Below are positions 24,577 to 35,200 of a stretch of 64,000 nucleotides of DNA, one piece after another. The notes beneath the pieces are model-generated. The model did not search any database and had not been told where the DNA came from. It was given only the letters and a program-made list of their open reading frames with translations. Each line of letters begins with the position of its first letter. The stretch's first letter is position 1. The position numbers and the translations under genes were made by a program. The DNA is taken from the NCBI GenBank assembly GCA_036583965.1, contig JAZBQD010000030.1:114377848-114441847 (forward strand), written 5' to 3'. Source of the stretch: Prunella strophiata. Its lineage: Eukaryota; Chordata; Aves; Passeriformes; Prunellidae.

Positions 24577-26777
24577 TCGGGGACACCTCGGGGACACCTC
24601 GGGGACACCTCGGGGACACCTCGGGGACACCTCGGGGACACCTCGGGGACACCTCGGGGACACCTCGGGGACACCTCGGGGACACCTCGGGGACACCTCG
24701 GGGACACCTCGGGGACACCTCGGGGACACCTCGGGGACACCTCGGGGACACCTCGGGGACACCTCGGGGACACCTCGGGGACACCTCGGGGACACCTCGG
24801 GGACACCTCGGGGACACCTCGGGGACACCTCGGGGACACCTCGGGGACACCTCGGGGACACCTCGGGGACACCTCGGGGACACCTCGGGGACACCTCGGG
24901 GACACCTCGGGGACACCTCGGGGACACCTCGGGGACACCTCGGGGACACCTCGGGGACACCTCGGGGACACCTCGGGGACACCTCGGGGACACCTCGGGG
25001 ACACCTCGGGGACACCTCGGGGACACCTCGGGGACACCTCGGGGACACCTCGGGGACACCTCGGGGACACCTCGGGGACACCTCGGGGACACCTCGGGGA
25101 CACCTCGGGGACACCTCGGGGACACCTCGGGGACACCTCGGGGACACCTCGGGGACACCTCGGGGACACCTCGGGGACACCTCGGGGACACCTCGGGGAC
25201 ACCTCGGGGACACCTCGGGGACACCTCGGGGACACCTCGGGGACACCTCGGGGACACCTCGGGGACACCTCGGGGACACCTCGGGGACACCTCGGGGACA
25301 CCTCGGGGACACCTCGGGGACACCTCGGGGACACCTCGGGGACACCTCGGGGACACCTCGGGGACACCTCGGGGACACCTCGGGGACACCTCGGGGACAC
25401 CTCGGGGACACCTCGGGGACACCTCGGGGACACCTCGGGGACACCTCGGGGACACCTCGGGGACACCTCGGGGACACCTCGGGGACACCTCGGGGACACC
25501 TCGGGGACACCTCGGGGACACCTCGGGGACACCTCGGGGACACCTCGGGGACACCTCGGGGACACCTCGGGGACACCTCGGGGACACCTCGGGGACACCT
25601 CGGGGACACCTCGGGGACACCTCGGGGACACCTCGGGGACACCTCGGGGACACCTCGGGGACACCTCGGGGACACCTCGGGGACACCTCGGGGACACCTC
25701 GGGGACACCTCGGGGACACCTCGGGGACACCTCGGGGACACCTCGGGGACACCTCGGGGACACCTCGGGGACACCTCGGGGACACCTCGGGGACACCTCG
25801 GGGACACCTCGGGGACACCTCGGGGACACCTCGGGGACACCTCGGGGACACCTCGGGGACACCTCGGGGACACCTCGGGGACACCTCGGGGACACCTCGG
25901 GGACACCTCGGGGACACCTCGGGGACACCTCGGGGACACCTCGGGGACACCTCGGGGACACCTCGGGGACACCTCGGGGACACCTCGGGGACACCTCGGG
26001 GACACCTCGGGGACACCTCGGGGACACCTCGGGGACACCTCGGGGACACCTCGGGGACACCTCGGGGACACCTCGGGGACACCTCGGGGACACCTCGGGG
26101 ACACCTCGGGGACACCTCGGGGACACCTCGGGGACACCTCGGGGACACCTCGGGGACACCTCGGGGACACCTCGGGGACACCTCGGGGACACCTCGGGGA
26201 CACCTCGGGGACACCTCGGGGACACCTCGGGGACACCTCGGGGACACCTCGGGGACACCTCGGGGACACCTCGGGGACACCTCGGGGACACCTCGGGGAC
26301 ACCTCGGGGACACCTCGGGGACACCTCGGGGACACCTCGGGGACACCTCGGGGACACCTCGGGGACACCTCGGGGACACCTCGGGGACACCTCGGGGACA
26401 CCTCGGGGACACCTCGGGGACACCTCGGGGACACCTCGGGGACACCTCGGGGACACCTCGGGGACACCTCGGGGACACCTCGGGGACACCTCGGGGACAC
26501 CTCGGGGACACCTCGGGGACACCTCGGGGACACCTCGGGGACACCTCGGGGACACCTCGGGGACACCTCGGGGACACCTCGGGGACACCTCGGGGACACC
26601 TCGGGGACACCTCGGGGACACCTCGGGGACACCTCGGGGACACCTCGGGGACACCTCGGGGACACCTCGGGGACACCTCGGGGACACCTCGGGGACACCT
26701 CGGGGACACCTCGGGGACACCTCGGGGACACCTCGGGGACACCTCGGGGACACCTCGGGGACACCTCGGGGACACCT
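24577..26777. repeat. 11-bp G-rich minisatellite (GGGGACACCTC), about 200 copies
   Basis: An essentially perfect array with a G4 run and one CpG in every unit. Four consecutive units satisfy a G-quadruplex pattern with 7-base loops on the plus strand, which is the non-template strand of ATP5PO. It ends 57 bp before the first visible ATP5PO exon. Confidence 0.98.
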
Positions 26778-26834
26778 GGCCAAGGCGAGGGACGGGGGTC
26801 TCTCCCCGCTGAGTGCCCGCCCGTGCCCCCGCAG

Positions 26835-28883
26835 CCGCCCATCCAGGTGTACGGGCTGGAAGGGCGCTATGCCACCGCCCTCTACTCGGCAGCCAGCAAG
26901 CAGAAGAAGCTGGAGCAGGTGGAGAAGGAGCTGACCCGGGTGTGGGTAAGGTGTTCCACAGCCGGGGCTCCCGGGGGTGGGAACGGGGAGGGTTCCCTGC
27001 TGCTCCTCAGCAGGGAGGGGGCTGGGCTCCTGTGACCTGTGAGCCTGCTGGCAGCTGCACTGCCTGCTATTGGGAAGGAATTGTTCCCTGGGAGGGAGGG
27101 GAGGCCCTGGCACAAGGTACCCAGGGAAGCTGTGGCTGCTCCACCCCTGGAAGTGTCCAAGGACAGGCTGGATGGGGCTCAGAGCAATCTGGGATAGTGG
27201 AAGGTGTCCCCGTCCATCTAGTCTTTAAGGTCCCTTCCAACCCAAACCATTCCCTGGTTTTCTAGCTGGAGCTGCCATTTCACTTCCCATCAACTCCAGA
27301 GCTCTTTGTTCCCATTCCAGCAATGCCCTTGTTGCCTACCTTGGCTGCTCCAGGTGGGCCCTGTGATGCCAGGAAAACCCCTGGCGTTTGTCACATCCTT
27401 GTGTATCCCCTCAGAGCCTCCTGAAGGACCCCAAGCTGGCCAGCGTGGTGATGAACCCTCACACCAAGAGCTCAGTGAAACAAAAAGCTGTGAATGACGC
27501 CCTGGCAAAAGAGAGGATGTCCCCAATCACTGTCAACCTGATGAGTGAGTGACCTCTGGCCTTCAGGAGGCCATCCCAGCAGTGCCATCCCTTGGGATTG
27601 CAGTTGGCTCTGCCTCAGGTGATGCTTTAACCCCTCGGTGCGTGGCTGTTTTGCAGATCTGCTGGCTGAGAACGGCCGCCTGCGCTACACCCCGGGCATC
27701 GTCTCTGCCTTCGGCAAGATCATGAGCGCCTTCCGAGGGGAGGTGGTGTGCACGGTCACCACGGCTCAGGTGGGCTGGGCAGCTCTGCTCCAGGCACCAG
27801 GGATGGCAGAAGAGACAGGGATGGCAGAAAAGAAAGACAGGGAATGGCAGAAAAGACAGGAGGTGGCAGCAACAAACATAGGGGGTGGCAGAAAAGACAG
27901 GGAGTGGCAGAAGAGACAGGAGGTGGCAGCAAAGACAAACCTCTCCTGGTTAAGGCTCCACTCTGAGAGTGAAGTGCTGTGAGAGCAGTGAGGACGTGTC
28001 TCACCTCTGCCAAGCTGAACAAATTGCTGCAAAGAGAGGGCTGATATCCACCAGTTCCTGGTCTAGAATGAAAGCTCTTCATCCCATTGCAGCTCAACAG
28101 CTCACGGTTTTCCTTCCTGTGTGTGAGCCCAGGGGCTGACAAAAGTCAGGCTGCTCTGCACGAGGAGCTGCCCCTGTTCTTTCTTCCAACAGGAAGATGT
28201 TCCATGAAATCAGGAGGGCACAAAGTGGTTGTGGTTCCTGTGCTGCCCTTGGGTTATCCCTGTTCCAGGATGCTGCCTTCCTGGTGGAAGTGTGTCTTCA
28301 AAGGGACCTGAGAAGAAAATTTGGGTTCTCATATAATTTTCCTTAATTTTCCTGCTTTTCTGTTCTTTTATCCAGCCCTTGGATGACGCCAACCTTTCTG
28401 AACTAAAGAGTGCTCTGAATGGGTTCTTGGCCAAAGGAGAGGTGTTGAAGCTGGAGACTAAGGTCTGGATTTTTGACATATATATAAGTGTCACTAAGTT
28501 CATGTCAAGGGCTTCTGTGTCTATGATTTTTGCAAAAACAAAAAGATTTTATTGAATCTAGTTGCTTTGTTGCATAGTTCAATGCTTTCTTGTAGGCATG
28601 ATGATGTTTTAATTTCTAAAATCTTCACTTTGGGATGCAATGACCACAAAATCATCTCAAAAAAGGCCGTATGGAAAGCTTTATATATTTTTTTTTGCTA
28701 GTGTAAAACTTGTGTTCTTTGGTAACAAACTCCTGCTAATCAAGTTTCTGTTCAATGTTCCTTCCTTAGACTGACCCATCAATCCTTGGTGGCATGATTG
28801 TCAATATTGGGGAGAAGTATGTGGACATGTCAACAAGGTCCAAGATCCAGAAACTCACCAAAATCATGAGAGAGACTGTCTAG
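26835..28883 (+). CDS. ATP5PO: ATP synthase peripheral stalk subunit OSCP, 5'-incomplete
   Basis: OSCP joins the F1 head to the peripheral stalk of mitochondrial ATP synthase on the matrix side of the inner membrane. Five coding exons are visible: 26835-26945 ([18 protein letters not shown]...), 27415-27544, 27657-27769, 28376-28462 and 28770-28883, ending with TAG. All junctions are GT-AG and the frame is kept (phases 0, 1, 0, 0), giving 184 residues. These include the GRYATALY block at the N-terminal helical domain, the NLLAENGR block, and the C-terminal [20 protein letters not shown] block. The exons for the start codon and mitochondrial presequence were not found upstream; they would lie beyond or within the satellite block. 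The first intron shown here ends in CCCCCGCAG. An intron carries a CR1 copy and another a short AGACAGG-type repeat. Identification is firm from similarity to vertebrate OSCP, and there are no internal stops. Confidence 0.97.
27070..27262 (+). mobile_element. CR1 LINE 3' end inside an ATP5PO intron
   Basis: Sense CR1 3' module with GGAATTGTTCCCTGG, CCCTGGAAGTGTCCAAGGAC, GGAAGGTGTCCC and AAGGTCCCTTCCAACCCAAA blocks. Confidence 0.9.
27800..27935. repeat. short tandem repeat (GGCAGAAAAGACAGG-type) in an ATP5PO intron
   Basis: About six imperfect copies of a 15-25-bp purine-rich unit start just after the splice donor of exon 27657-27769. The inverted intron copy at 44.0-44.5 kb has only one unit, so the expansion followed, or was lost after, the duplication. 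Confidence 0.8.
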
Positions 28884-28927
28884 AGAGCTGTCCTGGTGGC
28901 TCCCAGGGAAACCTGTCACATGGAAAC

Positions 28928-28933
28928 AATAAA
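28928..28933 (+). terminator. ATP5PO polyadenylation signal
   Basis: AATAAA lies 45 bases after the stop codon, giving a very short 3' untranslated region, as is usual for this gene. Confidence 0.85.
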
Positions 28934-29029
28934 ATTCTTCCTTCTTGTGGAGATGGTGCCCAGTGTTTTGGTTGGGGAAGCACAGCCCTGAGGGAAGAAG
29001 ATGCTGAAGCTGCCCTGACTTTCTGTAGC

Positions 29030-29440
29030 TGTGGCTGAACATTCGTGGCACGGCTTGAAAATGTGGCTCACCCTGGGCAAGGTTGCTGGGAAGGACATGG
29101 AAGGAGCTTTGAGGGAGCTGATGAATGGGGTCAGTGCTGTGGAGGGTCTGCCAGGCTCCCCAGAAAACTCTGGGGCTTGGTTTGCACTGCCCAGATTGAG
29201 GGAAGGCATGAGAGGAAATGGCCTGAAGTTGCACCAGGGGAGGTTCAGAGTGGTGGTTAGAAAAACATTCTCTGGAAGAGTGGTCAGGCCTTGGAATGAG
29301 CTGCCCAGGGAGGTGGTGAAGTCTCTGGGTGTGTTCAGGAGGAGTCTGGATGTAGCTCAGGGGACATGCTTTGGGGGATGATGGTGGCACTGGATGATCC
29401 TGAAGGTCTCTTCCCACCTTGATGAATCCATGAGGCACAT
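29030..29440 (+). mobile_element. CR1 LINE 3' fragment downstream of ATP5PO
   Basis: Sense CR1 with GGGGAGGTTCAGAGTGG, GGAATGAGCTGCCCAGGGAG, GTCTGGATGTAGCTCAGGG, GGTGGCACTGGATGATC and GGTCTCTTCCCACCTTGATG blocks. It extends further 5' than most copies in this window. Confidence 0.85.
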
Positions 29441-29636
29441 GAGTGTTTGGGCTTGGATGTTCACCCATTTCTTCTGCCCGCAGGGACAACCAAGTGTCTC
29501 CCACCTCCTTTGCCCAAAATCCAAGAGCTGAGAGTCCCTAGGCCAGTGTTCCTCTCTGTGGGAGTAGCAGGAGGGAACTTTGAGGACTTCTGCAGCCCTG
29601 AGAGAGGGGAAGGCAGGAATTCTCCTTTCTTTCTGT

Positions 29637-30310
29637 CTTTTCCACACCAAAGGAGACTCCTGCAATGGGAAAAGGAATTGTTCATGGTGGAGCTGCCCTG
29701 TGGGGCTCCAGCCCAGAGGAGAGGCCTGGGGGACATCAGGTGTGCTCCCACCTGCAGGCTGGCACTTCCAAGCTGTGCCAAGAGGGGAAAGTTTGAGAGA
29801 AAACAGATTGTCCAGGGCCACACTTGATCTGTCTCCTCTCACTCACCGCACTTGGCGGAGGTTCTGGATAAATGATGCAGGGCAAGCCTAGGAAATCAGC
29901 AGTGCCTCTGATTTTACTCCCTGTGTGCTGTTGCCCTGCAGCCTCGGCAAGGAGAGGTGCTGTTGTGCACGGCTGAAGCGAGTGAGTCCTGCGGGAGTTC
30001 CACACCGATTCTGGAGCCTGGGACCCAGCTGGGGATTTTTTTCCCTGATGTTGCTCAGTTTTGCTTCAATGTTTCCAAAATAAAGAAGATCACAGGAAAC
30101 AAATTGACAAGTTCAAAAAGACATGAGCAACGAGTGACAAAACTGTGTCACTTTTTTCTAGCTTAGTTTTTCCTTTATTAAGTCTTTTGTCAGTAGAGGT
30201 GTTGCTCCTAACTAACCCTTTAGGAGTTTTGAACCAGAGGTATTTCTAATCATGCCTTTCTAGTATTTGTTATGCCTTTAAAGAACAGTGTACAAGCGAT
30301 GAGTGCAATC
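29637..30310 (+). repeat. module A, left copy of the duplicated unit
   Basis: This segment occurs three times: here in plus orientation, and at 36742-37365 and 42785-43480 in minus orientation, with only scattered substitutions and small indels. Landmarks are TTTTCCACACCAAAGGAGAC, CTGCCCTGTGGGGCTCCAGC, TCTGATTTTACTCCCTGTGT and the AAACTCCTAAAGGG region (in inverse). It forms the upstream edge of the gene-bearing unit and may contain its distal promoter or an untranslated exon. Confidence 0.93.
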
Positions 30311-30399
30311 CAAAGTGGATTTCTATGCCAAGTAGAATAAAAACCTCGTCTCTTTCTCCCAAAGAGATGAAAGCGTGTGGATCTAGTGTCTCATGTGAC

Positions 30400-31150
30400 A
30401 GAGCTGGGCCCAGGGGCGATGCAGCCGCAGGCGAGCCCAGCCCCTGGGGCCGCTGTGCGGGTGCATTGGGCAGGGCACGGACACAATCGCAGCGCCGTGT
30501 GTCTTTGTGCTCCATGTCGGTGCTGTTGGTGCGGGCGGAGCGGGGCTGGCGGGAGCCGCGCTCCCCTCAGAGCCGCTGAGGGCGGCAGCGATGGCGGCAA
30601 AGCCGCTCCCTCAGCGGCCGGGCCCGGCCCCGGCGGGCGCGGAGGCCTCGGCAGCGGCCTGCGGGCAGCGGGCAGCGAGCCCCGGCCCGGCCTCTGTGGC
30701 CGCGGCAAAGGCGCAGAGGCGAGGGCAGAGCCGCAGCAGTCGGTGCCTCAGGCAGCGGCCCGAGGCGGGGGCAGCAGCCGGGCCCCGGGCCTGGGCGAGC
30801 CGTGAGGCTCTGGCGGTGCCGCTTGTGCAGCTCGGCCCGGGGCCCGGGCACGGCCCCGGCCTTGCGCCGTGCCCCTGCCCCGCTCGGCTTCCCGTGCCCG
30901 GCAAAGGCGCCGAGGCCGCGCTCGGGGCCCCGGCTGTCACTGCTGAGGGCACGGACGAGCCGCGGGGCCCAGGCAGAGCCCCGAGGGACAGCCCTGCTCC
31001 CCGGGCTCCCGCGGCTCGTGGAGCCGCTGCCCACAAGTGCCCGGCACGGCCCTGAAGCCAATTCCTCGTGCCCTGGGCAGCGCAGCCGGCAAAGCCAGGG
31101 CTCTGCAGTGCGGGGCTGCGGCTGCCGTGTGGCAGCGTGGCCAAAGCCTC
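30400..31150 (+). promoter_or_regulatory. CpG-island-like start region of the acidic-repeat gene, left copy
   Basis: Very CpG-dense sequence about 0.5 kb upstream of the repeat exons. An ATG at 30591 has a good context (GCAGCGATGGCGG) and opens a 154-residue Ala/Pro/Arg-rich frame. That frame is broken by a one-base insertion in the right-arm copy, so it is more probably 5' untranslated or a short first exon than an independent gene. Confidence 0.55.
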
Positions 31151-31630
31151 TCAGGGCTCTGGGCACAGCAGGGCCACAGGGCCACGAGTGCGGGCGCTGC
31201 TCCGAGCCACTTCCTGCCTGCTCCGCTGCTGTTGGGGTGCCAGGGGTGGCCCTTTGTGACACGGGCACACGGTGACGTGGCCCTTTGTGATGTGGGACAT
31301 GGTGGTGGCCAGAGACCATTGTGACATCAGGGAGCCCCACCCTGGCTGAGGGTCTCCAAGGGGCGCAGAGCCCTGGGGTGCCCAGTCGCAGGAGAGCCGC
31401 TGTCTGAGGAGGAAGCAGCTCCCTGTGTCTGTCTGCGCTAGACGCCAACAGCCAGAGAGGCCGACAGCGACAGACAAGGACAGCGACCAGGACAAAGGCA
31501 ACTCCAACTCCCGGTCCCCAGCACCTTGCCCAGCTGGCTGGAAGCCCCCAGCAGGCAGTGGTCAGGGGCAGTGGACAGGTCAGTCCTGCCACTGTCACAG
31601 ACTGAGGAGGAGGAGAGGCCCTTTGCCAAA

Positions 31631-33259
31631 ATGGACCGCCAGCTTTCCCAGATGGAAGATGTGCAAGAGACAGACCAGCGAGACAAAGAGCTGAGAGTGC
31701 AGGAAATGTGCCAGCAGGGACCCAGGAGCAGCCGAGAGCTGTACCAGCACCAGGTAGGTGTGAGAGTTGGGGACGTTTCCCGGTCCAGGGGTGGGACACA
31801 CCAAGAGCTCTGTGAACGGGAAGAAACCGTCAGAGTGCGGGAGCTGTGCCAGTGGGGAGAGGACGGTGAGATGTACCGAGAGGTGTGCGAGGGGGAAGAA
31901 CGTGTGACAGCCCAAGAGATATCCCAATGGGAAACAGATGTGAGTGGGCAGCAGGAGATGGGATGGGGAGAAGATGAGAGATGCCATGAGCTGTCCCTGC
32001 AGAGAGATGTGAGTGTCCCAGAGGATTCCCAATGGGACGATGTCTGAGAGCTGTCCCAGAGGGAAGGTGAGAGGTACCAAGAGCTCTCAGCATGGGGACA
32101 AGATGTGCACTGCCACATCTCCCAATGGGAAGGCAGGAGAGAGCTGGAATTGTCCCAAGTGAGAGACAGCAGTGACAAGGAGCTGTCCCAAGGAGCAGCC
32201 CAAGAGCTGCCCCGGTGGGAGGATGTGAGGGAGAGAAACCTGTCCCAAGGGGAGGAAGGTGTGAGCAGCCAGGAGCTGTCCCAATGGGGCCGTGCCATCA
32301 GCTCTGAGATCTGGGACAGAGCCTTGTGCCCAGCAAGCAAAGGGGAGCCCCAGCCTTGTCCCCCAGAGGGGCCCAGCTCTGCGGGCCCCGTGGGCACAGA
32401 GGTGGCAGCAGAGGCAGTGCCCGCCCTAAGCAGTGCCTCTCCTTCCCTACAGAGTGCCACGGAGGCCGAGCCGGCAGCTGCTGCCCCGGCTGGAGCTGCT
32501 GAGGAGGAGGAGCCCCCCGAGCCTCTCCTGTGCCAAGGGGAAGGTTTGGCAGAGCAAGAGCTGCTGCAGGGGGAGGACGATGGCAGCTCCAGTTCTGGGC
32601 AGAAGCCTGCGGGCCCAGTGAAGGAGGAGGAGGACAGCCAGACTGGTCCCTCAGCCAGCAAAGAGGAGCTGTCGCAGGTAGAAGAGGCCAGCGAGCTCTC
32701 TCCGGGGGACAGCAACACTGAGGCAGAGCTGTCCTCACTGGAAGAGGCAATCAAGGTCTCTCCAGAGGACAGCACAAGTGACGAGGAGCTGTCCCCAGTG
32801 GAAGAGGACACTGATGACTCCTTCACGACCGTCACAAGCGACTCGGAGCTGTCCTTATGGGAATTGGACATTGACATCTCCCCAGAGGACAGCACAAGTG
32901 ACCAGGAGCTGTCATCAGTGGAAGAGAACATCAAAGCCACTTCATGGGACAGTGCAAGTGAGGAGAAGCTGTCCCCCGTGGAAGAGGCCATGGTGGTGGT
33001 TTCAGAGGACAAAGAGCTCAACTGGCAGGTTTTTGCAGCAGACGGGCTCCCAGTGGCCGTCCCTCGGGAGGCCTGGGTCCAGTGGCCGGCACAGGAGCCG
33101 TGCAGCCCCCCCAGCCCCTGGCCTGCCCAGCTGGGAGCCCAGGCCCTCCGCGGGCAGCCGGCTGCCCCCAGGAAACGTCCCTCCCGCTTCAGGCGGGCAC
33201 TGCGGGCACTGCGGGGGCTCTTCTGCTGCTCCTGCCTGAGGCCACGGCCCGAGGAGTAA
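31631..33259 (+). CDS. unrecognised acidic Ser/Glu repeat protein with basic Cys-containing tail (left copy)
   Basis: I do not recognise this protein. A frame opens at 31442, right after a TAG acceptor-like site, with the first ATG at 31631. CAG|GTAGGT at 31753/31754 is a strong donor, and CCTTCCCTACAG ending at 32452 a strong acceptor. Both are phase 0, and splicing removes an in-frame TGA at 32045. The product is then about 309 residues: a Glu/Gln-rich start (MDRQLSQMEDVQ), an Ala/Glu stretch, six repeats of about 20 residues of the type ELSPVEEAIKVSPEDSTSDE (residues about 113-230), a Trp-containing linker (AWVQWPAQEP), and a basic amphipathic tail RFRRALRALRGLFCCSC ending RPRPEE and TAA. 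There is no signal peptide or transmembrane span in this model. The first exon is uncertain and may lie in the CpG-rich region upstream. The C-terminal 80 residues are identical in the right-arm copy. Confidence 0.6.
31754..32452 (+). other. putative intron with protein-like repeat content
   Basis: Between the proposed donor and acceptor the frame of the flanking exons stays open except for one TGA (32045). It encodes degenerate units of the ELCQW/ELSQW type (for example RVRELCQWGED and TAQEISQWETD). The TGA lies in GTCTGAGAG and would be CGA after one transition. The segment is therefore either a true intron built from the same repeats or a former exon with a nonsense change. Confidence 0.5.
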
Positions 33260-34863
33260 AAGAGACAAGGGAAAAGATGAAGAAGTTGAAGACAAAGAAG
33301 GTGAAGAAGAATGAAAATGATGAAGATGACCACTCCCTGCCTGTCCCACTGCTCTGGTGTCGACAACAGCAGATGTTCAGTTCAGCTCGAGGGGCTGAAA
33401 GATTGCTGCTGCAGCTCCTCCAAGCCAGCGACGGGAAAAGCTTTTGGATGGGCCAACAAAGGCAAGCAAGGCTGAAGCAGGCAGAACCACAAAGGCCTGG
33501 GCAGTGAGGCTTGGAAATGCCCAGCCAAAGCTCTCCCCTTCCCCAGCCCGCACACAGCCGGCCCCGCGCCTGGAAGGTACAGCAACCATTTCTTGGGCAC
33601 ACAGCAGAGGCTCCTGGAACAGACTCTCAGCACAAACCACTCCAGTACAATGACAAGAGAGAAGACAAAGAAACTAAGACAAAGACACAAAGAAAACTGA
33701 GGAGACGAAGACGACTTAGCCGATGAAGACGATGACAAAGAGGAAGAAGACAAAGACGAAGACTTAGAAGACAAGATGGAGGAGGCTTATTTTAGAAGAG
33801 ATAGGAATAAGAATAGGAATAAGAATTTTAAAACATGTAGAAGAAGACGAAGAATAGGAATAGGAATAGGAATAGGAATAGGAATAGGAATAGGAATAGG
33901 AATAGGAATAGGAATAGGAATAGGAATAGGAATAGGAATAGGAATAGGAATAGGAATAAGAATTTTAAAACATGTAGAAGAAGACAAAAAGGAAAAACAG
34001 GAATAGGAATTTTAAATATGTAGAAGAAGACAAAGAATAGGTAGAGGAACAAGTATTTTAAAACATGTAGAAGAAGATGAAAAAGAAGAATAGGAATAGG
34101 AATAGGAATAGGAATAGGAATAGGAATAGGAATAGGAATAGGAATAGGAATAGGAATAGGAATAGGAATAGGAATAGGAATAGGAATAGGAATAGGAATA
34201 GGAATAGGAATAGGAATAGGAATAGGAATAGGAATAGGAATAGGAATAGGAATAGGAATAGGAATAGGAATAGGAATAGGAATAGGAATAGGAATAGGAA
34301 TAGGAATAGGAATAGGAATAGGAATAAGAATTTTAAAACATGTAGAAGAAGACGAAGAATAGGAATAGGAATAGGAATAGGAATAGGAATAGGAATAGGA
34401 ATAGGAATAGGAATAGGAATAGGAATAGGAATAGGAATAGGAATAGGAATAGGAATAGGAATAGGAATAGGAATAGGAATTTTAAAACATGTAGAAGAAG
34501 ACAAAAAAGAAGAATAGGAATAGGAATAAGAATTTTAAAACATGTAGAAGTTGACAAAAAAGTAGAATAGGAATAGGAATAAGAATTTTAAAATGCATAG
34601 AAGTAGCAAAGAAGAAGAAGAGTAGGAATAAGGAGTAGTAAGAAGAAGAAGAAAAAACAAGAAGAAGAAGAAGAATAGAAAAATGAAGAGAAAATTGAAC
34701 AAATAAGCAAAATTAGCAAATAATTTCTTTTTATTAGATATTGTATATTTATACAACAGTCTATGGTATAAAAACATGAATATACCATATGCTGTAATTA
34801 CGATGCACTATAATTTCCCAACATTGTTCCCGTTATTGAAGAATTGGTGTATTTTCTAATAAA
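33260..34863 (+). other. likely 3' untranslated region of the left acidic-repeat gene
   Basis: From the TAA at 33257-33259 the sequence runs through a non-coding stretch, the GGAATA array and an AT-rich segment to AATAAA at 34858-34863. If that signal is used, the hexanucleotide array would be transcribed. Confidence 0.45.
33790..34620. repeat. GGAATA hexanucleotide array with AAAACATGTAGAAGAAGAC spacers, left arm
   Basis: Three runs of (GGAATA)n (about 33855-33957, 34089-34324, 34357-34480) are separated by a conserved spacer containing ATTTTAAAACATGTAGAAG. The right arm holds the same parts, but there the spacer-containing unit is amplified instead of the hexamer. Confidence 0.95.
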
Positions 34864-35049
34864 GTTTGTAAGGCACAAGAGCAGAGTGTCCAGATTGCAT
34901 TTCCCGTCTCTCAGAGGTGCCGATGTATTTTGACAGGCGGTGCCACTGAGTCCCCTGTGAGCAGCGGCTGCTCAGCCCCAGCGGCAGCGGGAGAGCTCCC
35001 GGCTGGGCCGGCAGGGCAGGGCTGTGGCTGCTCTCTGCAGGCGAGCTGA

Positions 35050-35200
35050 AGGCGCGCGTTGAGCCGGGCTGGGAGAGAGCTGAGCCGGGCTGGGAGAGAG
35101 CTGAGCCGGGCTGGGAGAGAGATGAGCCGGGCTGGGAGAGAGCTGAGCCGGGCTGGGAGAGAAATGAGCCGGGAGCCCTTTGCAGCAGGGCTGTGCCGGG
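35050..35200. repeat. 21-bp repeat GAGCTGAGCCGGGCTGGGAGA, short left-arm array
   Basis: Five to six units are followed by one copy of a module containing CCCTTTGCAGCAGGGCTGTG. The right arm has the same order with over forty units. Confidence 0.93.

Noticed and set aside
16828..27113. Very long minus-strand open frames of over 3,200 codons and plus-strand frames of up to 985 codons
   Set aside because: They consist almost entirely of satellite translations (13-, 15- and 11-residue periods) that are open only because the units lack stop triplets. No codon bias, domain or splice structure supports a gene.
30591..31055. 154-codon Ala/Pro/Arg-rich protein starting MAAKPLPQ
   Set aside because: The frame is broken by a one-base insertion in the near-identical right-arm copy. 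The composition is typical of a CpG island, so I treat it as a start region, not as a separate gene.
31438..33366. 642-codon Ser-rich frame on the minus strand opposite the acidic-repeat gene
   Set aside because: It is the complement of the repeat exons. The plus-strand reading has the splice sites, CpG-rich start and polyadenylation signal, and the minus reading has none.
33790..34620. Interstitial telomere-like repeat
   Set aside because: The unit is GGAATA, not TTAGGG, and it is interrupted by a specific spacer.
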